NCBI GenBank assembly: GCA_028284105.1
Contig: JANQSK010000707.1
Span: 1-10,832 of the forward strand
Direction of reading: 5' to 3'
Length of the DNA stretch: 10,832 nucleotides
Origin: Anaerolineae bacterium
Lineage (GTDB): Bacteria; Chloroflexota; Anaerolineae; Promineifilales; Promineifilaceae
Shown: positions 6,906 through 10,832 of the stretch, one piece after another
Layout: the number at the start of each line of letters is the position of its first letter
Position numbering within the stretch: the first letter of the stretch is position 1
Made by a program: the position numbers and the translations under genes
The notes under the pieces: generated by a model
What the model was told of the DNA's origin: nothing
What the model saw: the letters and a program-made list of their open reading frames with translations, nothing else
The model's database searches: none

Positions 6906-8427
6906 AATTTGAAATTCCGGTGTCATGATGACATTGGAATGAGGTTGAATCAGTTAAGGTCAAACCAAATAGATAAGTAATGGTTACATCAACGGCTACC
7001 GTTGTACCCGGAGTACAGTTCCCGTAAGCTGTCACAATCCCTCCATTATCTGAAATTGAAACATTTGAGACGTTATTGGGTGAAAATTGCCAGCTCACTG
7101 AGCGACTTGCATTGTGCTCTTCAAATAATAGATCGCAAAGGAAACGGCCCGGAATTTGAGAGCCTGGCTCGCATCTGAATAATGAGATTTCTGGTCGGCC
7201 AATAAAAAGCAGCCGATTAGGTGACCCATTTCCAATATCCTTCAAAACGTTTTTTGTAGACAAATCAATTAATGATTGCTCAACCATTAAGGGGGTGGCT
7301 GATGGATTGAGTGATAACAGCATCGCTGCCGCGCCTGAGACGTGGGGTGCAGCCATAGATGTACCATCCATAAAGGCAAATTCTTGCCAAGGAAGATGAA
7401 ATGCTGAGTAAATCGAAGTTCCTGGTGCAAAAATATCGACACAGCTACCAAAGTTAGAACCAGGAGAAGGCCACCAATCTGTTAAATCTGGGCGTCTATC
7501 ATCTCCAGTTGTTCCACCGACCGTAATTGCCCCAGGAACGCGGGCTGGGGAGATGTTACAAGCGTCAGAGTTACTGTTACCTGCAGCCGCAACGACGGTT
7601 AACCCAGTGGAAATAAGAGATTGGGTTGCTAAATCAATTGCTGGACTCGGCGCATCTTGAGTGCCAAAGCTTAAATTTACAACGCTTGGGGTAACATGAT
7701 TTAATTCAACCCATTCTAAAGCGGAAAGTGTTGTGGCGATTGAAGCGCCTTGAAAACAATCAAAAATCCTAACCGCATGAAGTGTGACTTCATTTGCGAC
7801 TCCGTAGATTTCACCCCCAGCGGTTCCCGCTACATGAGTGCCGTGTCCCATGCAATCTGCTGGCACCGTGTCATTGTCAACAAAATCAACACCATTTCCG
7901 ATGCGGCCAACAAATTCTGCATGATTTAAAGTGATGCCACTATCTACAACATAGAGGTGCACATGAGCACCATTATTTAAAGGGGAGTAGACGTTGTCTA
8001 ATGGACGATTGAGTTGATCAATCCGGTCTAAGCCCCATAACGTTGGGGTTCTTGACTGTTGTGCTGATATTGATTCTGGTTTAAACAATACGACAATTTG
8101 ATCCGCTTCAATAAATTGAACGTCGGGATGAAATTGGAGTTCTTCAAGTTGAGATGGGTCTAATTTTGCCGAGAAGCCAACTAACCCGCTAAGCTCAAAT
8201 TGAGTCTGTGGCGTAATATTTAAATTAGTCGTAATCTGGTTAATGGCGTCGCTTGGATTGTCAATTTTATCCTTATCAAGAGCGACAATATATTGACTAG
8301 GAATGGTGTTAGGCAAGTCTTGGTTGTAGATCGGGGCAGGTTGATTTGATTGTGCTTTAGTTGTAAACGCCAATCCTAATATCCCGAATATGAAAATAAA
8401 GGTCACAAAAAATTTAAATTGATTCAT
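6904..8427 (-). CDS. Secreted subtilisin-like serine protease (S8, proteinase K-like) with propeptide
   Basis: This is a 507-residue secreted endopeptidase. The start is ATG 8427-8425, not the upstream in-frame ATG at 8472. It is preceded by AAAGGA (8440-8435), and translation then opens directly with a signal peptide (Lys5, hydrophobic run, TKAQS). An inhibitor-I9-like propeptide spans about residues 38-112 (YIVALDKDK ... VQFIEADQ). The triad is Asp162 (VVDSGI), His195 (GHGTHVAG) and Ser357 (GTSMAAPH), with oxyanion Asn284 (AAGNS). The spacing matches proteinase K-type subtilases. The last ~95 residues form an extra domain with four cysteines, probably a small Ig-like beta-domain held by disulfides; I do not recognise it with certainty. 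The protease gene runs convergent to the dehydrogenase gene. It contains no ACGGCCGT site over 1.5 kb, unlike most of its neighbours. Confidence 0.93.
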   Translation of the reverse strand: MNQFKFFVTFIFIFGILGLAFTTKAQSNQPAPIYNQDLPNTIPSQYIVALDKDKIDNPSDAINQITTNLNITPQTQFELSGLVGFSAKLDPSQLEELQFHPDVQFIEADQIVVLFKPESISAQQSRTPTLWGLDRIDQLNRPLDNVYSPLNNGAHVHLYVVDSGITLNHAEFVGRIGNGVDFVDNDTVPADCMGHGTHVAGTAGGEIYGVANEVTLHAVRIFDCFQGASIATTLSALEWVELNHVTPSVVNLSFGTQDAPSPAIDLATQSLISTGLTVVAAAGNSNSDACNISPARVPGAITVGGTTGDDRRPDLTDWWPSPGSNFGSCVDIFAPGTSIYSAFHLPWQEFAFMDGTSMAAPHVSGAAAMLLSLNPSATPLMVEQSLIDLSTKNVLKDIGNGSPNRLLFIGRPEISLFRCEPGSQIPGRFLCDLLFEEHNASRSVSWQFSPNNVSNVSISDNGGIVTAYGNCTPGTTVAVDVTITYLFGLTLTDSTSFQCHHDTGISN

Positions 8428-8444
8428 CGATTTATCCTTTATGT

Positions 8445-8492
8445 GTTCCGAAGTTTCTAAATTGAAAAACATCTGAGCAAAAGCTTCGGAAC
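8445..8492 (-). promoter_or_regulatory. Inverted repeat in the protease mRNA leader
   Basis: GTTCCGAAG (8445-8453) and CTTCGGAAC (8484-8492) are exact reverse complements 30 nt apart. On the protease transcript the hairpin would end about 4 nt upstream of the AAAGGA ribosome site. It could control ribosome access, act in mRNA stability, or be a DNA operator. Function is not shown by the sequence. Confidence 0.4.
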
Positions 8493-8796
8493 CTCGAGAA
8501 AACGAAATTTGAAGCTGTCATTTTGTTCAAAACAGGAACTTCGTTTCACTTAAGTGTTGGTCTGCTGGGAACCAATATGAGATAGAAAAAATAGGTAAAC
8601 GATCGTTGAATCCAAAATAACATCGATTATGATGAACTGAGTCCGAACATCATCTTGTTTTGTATGACGTTTAAATCAGGGATAGGGAATGATTTTTATG
8701 CTCCAAATTAAATTTTTATAAGACTTGTCGAATTTTTATTGGATAAAATGGTACATATGCTGGACTCATGAGACCTTATTACTGAACTTAATCTAT

Positions 8797-8803
8797 AAAG
8801 GAG
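8797..8803 (+). promoter_or_regulatory. Ribosome binding site fixing the hydrolase start
   Basis: AAAGGAG ends 1 nt before the ATG at 8805 but 7 nt before the in-frame ATG at 8811. Only the second has normal Shine-Dalgarno spacing, so 8811 is the likely start. Confidence 0.75.
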
Positions 8804-8810
8804 AATGCAT

Positions 8811-9695
8811 ATGAATCGGATTGAACTGATGGAGACTGTGCGTGAATATCAGGTAGGGGGTATTTCACGACGACAATTTTTGGTAAAAAGCACGGCCGTT
8901 TTGGGGAGTCTAGCCGCGGCGAACACGTTATTAGCGGCGTGTAATGCTTTTCCAAATGAAAATCCACCTCCCGTTGTCGATGAATCGGCAGATACGGCCG
9001 TTGCTTCCACAAGCTCAGAGCTGGTCAGCCAAATCGTCACTTATCCAGGGCCAGAGCAAGAGTTGATGGGATATCTCACCTATCAAGAAGGAGATACACC
9101 TCGGGCGACTATTATTGTGATTCAAGAGTGGTGGGGTTTAAATGATCACATTAAAGATGTGGCTGACCGCTTTGCAAGAGAAGGCTATATTGCGCTTGCT
9201 CCAGATTTATATCACGGTGTTGTCACAACAGAACCAGATGAGGCGCGTAAGCAGGTGATGGAGCTTGGCATGCGTGATGCGGTTGGGGAGCTTCAATCAG
9301 CAATCGATTATTTAAAGGGGAAATCATTTGTAAACGGCCGTTTTGGTGCTACGGGTTACTGTATGGGTGGGGGCTTAGTCTTCCAGCTGGCGGCCAATAG
9401 CACTGATCTTTCCGCAGCAATCCCATACTATGGCAATCCGGTCTCATCAGAAGAAGCTCAAAACATTTCTGCACCCACCTTGAGCTTTTTAGGCACACTT
9501 GATGGGATTCCGGCCTTTGCATATGAGGCAGTTCATGCCGTGCTAGAAGAGAATGGCATTGCCAATAAATTCCAACAGTATGAAGGGGCGCAACATGCCT
9601 TTTTTAATGATACACGACCAAGCTATGATGAAGCATCTGCCACTGATTCATGGTCACAATCGTTGGCGTGGTTTGGGGAGTATCTACGGGGATAA
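8811..9695 (+). CDS. Tat-exported lipoprotein of the dienelactone hydrolase family
   Basis: This 294-residue alpha/beta-hydrolase belongs to the carboxymethylenebutenolidase (DLH) family. The triad is Cys184 (GYCMGGG), Asp231 (GTLDG) and His262 (GAQHAFF). The family's assisting Glu is seen at Glu106 (QEWWGL). The N-terminus has a twin-arginine motif (SRRQFLVK, Arg20-Arg21), a hydrophobic core and a lipobox LAAC with Cys44. The folded enzyme should therefore be exported by Tat and anchored to the outer face of the membrane. Classical DLH acts in the cytoplasm on dienelactones from chlorocatechol degradation, and nothing around it suggests that pathway. Its substrate is probably another ester or lactone outside the cell. 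Three ACGGCCGT sites lie inside the gene (8892, 8994, 9334). It runs convergent to the yceI-like gene, with a shared hairpin between them. Confidence 0.9.
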   Translation: MNRIELMETVREYQVGGISRRQFLVKSTAVLGSLAAANTLLAACNAFPNENPPPVVDESADTAVASTSSELVSQIVTYPGPEQELMGYLTYQEGDTPRATIIVIQEWWGLNDHIKDVADRFAREGYIALAPDLYHGVVTTEPDEARKQVMELGMRDAVGELQSAIDYLKGKSFVNGRFGATGYCMGGGLVFQLAANSTDLSAAIPYYGNPVSSEEAQNISAPTLSFLGTLDGIPAFAYEAVHAVLEENGIANKFQQYEGAQHAFFNDTRPSYDEASATDSWSQSLAWFGEYLRG

Positions 9696-9712
9696 CTGGA
9701 TTAATCATTAAA

Positions 9713-9770
9713 CATCGTAAATCTTTACAGAATGCTATTGATACAAGTAGCCTAGTAAAGATTTACGATG
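9713..9770. terminator. Long hairpin between convergent genes, likely bidirectional terminator
   Basis: CATCGTAAATCTTTAC (9713-9728) and GTAAAGATTTACGATG (9755-9770) are a perfect 16-bp inverted repeat. An inner GCTA/TAGC pair lies inside the 26-nt loop. It sits between the convergent stops at 9695 and 9787, the usual place for a shared terminator. The plus-strand side lacks a good T-run; the minus-strand side has only TTTAAT. Blocking read-through by structure, or mRNA end protection, is likely. Confidence 0.65.
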
Positions 9771-9786
9771 CTTGCTGTTCCAAAGC

Positions 9787-10326
9787 TTAAGCGGGAACAG
9801 TTTCTTCTTGTTGAACCAATTCCAATTCAATTTCAATTTTAATTTTCTCACCAACCAAAACGCCGCCAGTTTCAAGAGCTTGGTTCCAGGTTAAGTCCCA
9901 ATCAACGCGATTGATGTTGGTGGTTGCTGAAAAGCCAGCGCTTGTGGTTCCCCAAGGGCTTTTGGCTGTTCCGGCATATTCGATATCCAAAACGACGGGT
10001 TTGGTAACATCTTTAATGGTGAGATCACCATAGAGCTTGCCTGTTTCGTCATCAATTTGTTCAACTTTTGTGCTTTGGAAAACGAGCTTCGGGAATTGTT
10101 CTGCATGGAGGAAATCGGGTGAAGCTAAGTGGCCATCTCGGTCAGCATTTTTGGTGGCAATGCTGGCTGCATCGATGCTAATGTGAACGGCCGTATCGGT
10201 GAGGTTGTTGGGATCAAATGAAACTTCACCACCAAAGGTTTCAAAGCTGCCACGAACTTTTGAAATCATCATGTGACGAACTGAAAAATAGATGTGTGAG
10301 TGGGCTAAATCAATATGCCAAGACAT
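9787..10326 (-). CDS. YceI-like lipid/isoprenoid-binding protein, cytoplasmic form
   Basis: This 179-residue protein belongs to the YceI family, a lipocalin-like beta-barrel that binds polyisoprenoid or amide-type lipids. Landmarks in order are W.ID.AHS.I.FSVRHMMISKVRGSF near the N-terminus, then 'GGEVSFDP', 'DGHLASPDFL..EQFPKLVFQS' and 'YGDLTIKDVTKPVVLDIE'. The closing part is 'GFSATTNINRVDWDLTWN' with 'LVGEKIKIEIELELV'. All are characteristic, and the length is normal. No signal peptide is present, unlike Escherichia coli YceI, so it stays in the cytoplasm. The start follows AAGGAGAG (10341-10334). Its promoter with embedded palindrome suggests a dedicated repressor. The divergent neighbour ubiX uses dimethylallyl phosphate, so a common isoprenoid theme is possible but only inferred. 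Confidence 0.92.
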   Translation of the reverse strand: MSWHIDLAHSHIYFSVRHMMISKVRGSFETFGGEVSFDPNNLTDTAVHISIDAASIATKNADRDGHLASPDFLHAEQFPKLVFQSTKVEQIDDETGKLYGDLTIKDVTKPVVLDIEYAGTAKSPWGTTSAGFSATTNINRVDWDLTWNQALETGGVLVGEKIKIEIELELVQQEETVPA

Positions 10327-10330
10327 GAGT

Positions 10331-10376
10331 AAACTCTCCTTGAGTTTGCAGGCTGAATTACAGGGAGGGAGCCTGC
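10331..10376 (-). promoter_or_regulatory. Two adjacent hairpins in the yceI leader, the second presenting the ribosome site
   Basis: Read on the minus strand, GCAGGCT and AGCCTGC (10376-10370 and 10354-10348) make a 7-bp stem with a 15-nt loop. It is followed without a gap by AAACTC and GAGTTT (10347-10342, 10336-10331), a 6-bp stem whose 5-nt loop is AAGGA, the core of the Shine-Dalgarno. The ATG follows 4 nt later. Such a layout could modulate translation; no ligand or regulator is visible. Confidence 0.4.
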
Positions 10377-10402
10377 TTTTTTGTAATTATTTTTGGGTAA
10401 GT

Positions 10403-10414
10403 GGACTGTGGTCC
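10403..10414. promoter_or_regulatory. Second GGAC-N4-GTCC dyad, possible auxiliary operator
   Basis: GGACTGTGGTCC has the same GGAC-N4-GTCC form as the promoter palindrome. Its centre lies 32 bp from that palindrome's centre, close to three helical turns. It would fall just downstream of the predicted yceI transcription start. Two regulator dimers on one face of the DNA is the simplest reading. Confidence 0.45.
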
Positions 10415-10426
10415 GAATGTGTCGAA

Positions 10427-10455
10427 ATGTTATCGGACTCGAGTCCGTTTGTCAA
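10427..10455 (-). promoter_or_regulatory. yceI promoter with operator filling the spacer
   Basis: On the minus strand TTGACA (10455-10450) is a perfect -35 and TAACAT (10432-10427) a 4/6 -10, with an exact 17-bp spacer. Within the spacer lies CGGACTCGAGTCCG (10447-10434), a perfect 14-bp palindrome. A protein bound there would cover both promoter elements, so repression of yceI is expected. The regulator (for example of the MarR, TetR, HxlR or Rrf2 type) is not encoded in the window and its class cannot be fixed from the site. Confidence 0.7.
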
Positions 10456-10645
10456 GCCCGTTTTTCAAATTGGTGGGTTTTGGTAGTGTTGTATGTGTGG
10501 AAACGGCCGTTAGATAGCTATTGGCAGTAAAGGGTTGCTTTAATCGAGTAGAAGCAAAAATAAACTAAAATAAGACCGTGTACCTCTGGAAATCATAAAG
10601 CGTGCTCATCAGACTAGAAGAACGCAGCACGGTCAGGAAACAATC
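10456..10645 (+). promoter_or_regulatory. ubiX upstream region with nested inverted repeats near the ribosome site
   Basis: Together with the yceI leader and promoter this completes a 319-bp gap between divergent genes. GACCGTG (10574-10580) can pair with CACGGTC (10628-10634), and CGTGCT (10601-10606) with AGCACG (10626-10631). The two pairings share bases, so they exclude each other. They end just before the AGGA ribosome site at 10635-10638. TTGCTT/AAGCAA (10535-10557) is a weaker dyad. An ACGGCCGT copy lies at 10503-10510. No clear -35/-10 pair for ubiX is seen. A regulatory leader is possible; no known riboswitch class is recognised. Confidence 0.3.
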
Positions 10646-10740
10646 ATGAAGAAAAAATTAATAATCGGAATTTCAGGAGCAAGTGGGGTGATTTATGGCA
10701 TCCGTCTTCTAGAAATTTTAAAAACACAAGAAAATGTTGA
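10646..10740 (+). CDS. ubiX: Flavin prenyltransferase UbiX, N-terminal fragment
   Basis: ATG 10646 follows AGGA (10635-10638) with normal spacing. The first ~30 residues, MKKKLIIGISGASGVIYGIR followed by LLEILKTQEN, are the UbiX/Pad1 N-terminus. The GISGASG.IYG..LL motif binds FMN phosphate. UbiX joins a dimethylallyl group to FMN, making the prenylated flavin needed by UbiD-type decarboxylases. After about codon 31 (ENV) the family pattern 'ET/HLV.S..A' is lost. The frame stays open to the window end, but the residues are no longer UbiX-like, because the DNA switches to an unrelated high-GC sequence at about 10740. The gene is therefore truncated here, most likely by a chimeric contig end. 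Recognition of the N-terminus is secure. Confidence 0.85.
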
Positions 10741-10832
10741 CTCCACGATTCGCCCGCCATACATCACATTGACGACCTCGCAGAACCGCGCGGCCACGCC
10801 CATGTCATGGGTGATCATGAGGACGGCGATGT
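10741..10832 (-). CDS. Fragment of an oligopeptide/dipeptide ABC transporter ATPase (DppD/OppD type), high-GC, probably foreign to this contig
   Basis: Read on the minus strand, the last 92 bases give 30 codons in one frame that include MITHDMGVAARFCEVVNVMY and then GGRIVE. This is the switch-histidine region (ITHD) followed by the '.V..MY.GRIVE' stretch typical of Dpp/Opp ATP-binding subunits, which couple ATP hydrolysis to peptide import. It is clearly richer in G and C than the rest of the window, including the ubiX bases just before it. It meets the ubiX fragment head-on without intergenic sequence or stop codon. It runs off the window at its upstream end and breaks after the Glu of RIVE. 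It is best seen as part of another genome joined by assembly error; a real rearrangement is less likely. Confidence 0.75.

Larger units (their letters stand above)
8428..8810. promoter_or_regulatory. Divergent intergenic region between protease and hydrolase genes
   Basis: This AT-rich stretch of 383 bp has no convincing coding capacity. It must contain the promoters of the divergently read protease (-) and hydrolase (+) genes, but I cannot assign a clean -35/-10 pair to either. Small perfect palindromes occur: CACTTAAGTG at 8547-8556 and AACGATCGTT at 8598-8607. A 9-bp inverted repeat lies at 8445-8492, in the protease leader. Beyond these nothing stands out. Confidence 0.5.
1704..10510. repeat. 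Highly iterated palindrome ACGGCCGT, 15 copies
   Basis: Exact ACGGCCGT copies start at 1704, 2702, 3043, 4245, 5371, 5689, 5872, 6524, 6821, 6850, 8892, 8994, 9334, 10187 and 10503. One further CGGCCG core, with one arm changed, lies at 2053. Fourteen of the 15 extend to at least one side of AACGGCCGTT, and six are the full decamer. Uniform random sequence would give about 0.17 copies in this length, and less at this GC content. Copies lie in genes in all three frames (encoding T-A-V, L-R-P or N/H-G-R) and in intergenic DNA, so selection or spread acts on DNA, not protein. It resembles the behaviour of the cyanobacterial HIP1 octamer. Function is unknown. Confidence 0.9.

Noticed and set aside
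8598..8607. AACGATCGTT as a variant of the iterated palindrome
   Set aside because: It occurs once, and the core differs at both inner positions (GATC versus GGCC). One 10-bp palindrome in AT-rich DNA is not enough.
8629..8653. ATGATG/CATCAT dyad and a GAGTCCG half-site as another copy of the yceI operator
   Set aside because: The half-sites have different spacing and the second half does not match; likely chance.
10348..10382. Plus-strand terminator (GCAGGCT/AGCCTGC followed by TTTTTT)
   Set aside because: No plus-strand gene ends there, and the loop is long. The dyad is better explained as part of the yceI leader, though a role in blocking antisense transcription is not excluded.
10292..10486. 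Plus-strand open frame of 64 codons over the yceI start
   Set aside because: It runs antisense through the yceI start, leader and promoter elements, has no ribosome site and shows no family resemblance.
1..10832. CRISPR array, insertion sequence, phage or tRNA/rRNA genes
   Set aside because: No regularly spaced repeats, transposase or integrase motifs, or structured RNA signatures were found on either strand.

Overview
This 10.8 kb window has bacterial gene organisation: short gaps, operons and mostly Shine-Dalgarno starts. By eye it is moderately AT-rich (about 40-45% GC). The left edge cuts into a solute-binding-protein gene. The last ~92 bases look like foreign high-GC DNA, so this is probably a metagenomic contig or a contig end. 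The host may be a Chloroflexota (Anaerolineae/Caldilineae-like) bacterium. Hints are the CUT1 sugar importer style, a Tat lipoprotein dienelactone hydrolase, and a very frequent palindrome; this is inference, not proof.

Layout. (1) Positions 2-5700 (+) form a sugar import and hydrolysis operon: the end of a CUT1 substrate-binding protein, an intergenic stem-loop, two permeases 2 bp apart, and two tandem cytoplasmic GH32 beta-fructosidases. A strong hairpin terminator follows at 5753-5791. The most economical reading is uptake of sucrose or fructo-oligosaccharides and hydrolysis inside the cell. No ATPase is encoded here, as is common for CUT1 systems that share an MsmK/UgpC-type ATPase. (2) Positions 5863-6810 (+) encode a short zinc-type NAD(H) dehydrogenase that may act on a downstream sugar or polyol. 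(3) Convergent to it is a secreted subtilisin-like S8 protease (8427-6904, -). (4) A divergent intergenic region precedes a Tat-exported, lipid-anchored dienelactone-hydrolase-family protein (8811-9695, +). (5) Convergent to that is a YceI-like lipid-binding protein (10326-9787, -). Its promoter is unusually readable: a perfect TTGACA -35, a 17-bp spacer filled by a 14-bp palindrome, and a second matching dyad about three helical turns away. (6) Divergent from yceI is the start of ubiX (10646, +). It is cut at about 10740, where the sequence switches to a high-GC fragment of an oligopeptide ABC transporter ATPase on the opposite strand.

The most striking genome-scale signal is the octamer palindrome ACGGCCGT. 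It occurs 15 times, against fewer than 0.2 expected in random sequence of this length. It lies in genes in all three reading frames and in intergenic regions, and the two GH32 paralogues show it gained or lost independently. Two copies 29 bp apart form a large hairpin between the convergent dehydrogenase and protease genes. It behaves like the HIP1 palindrome of cyanobacteria but with a different sequence. No CRISPR array, insertion sequence, tRNA or rRNA was seen.
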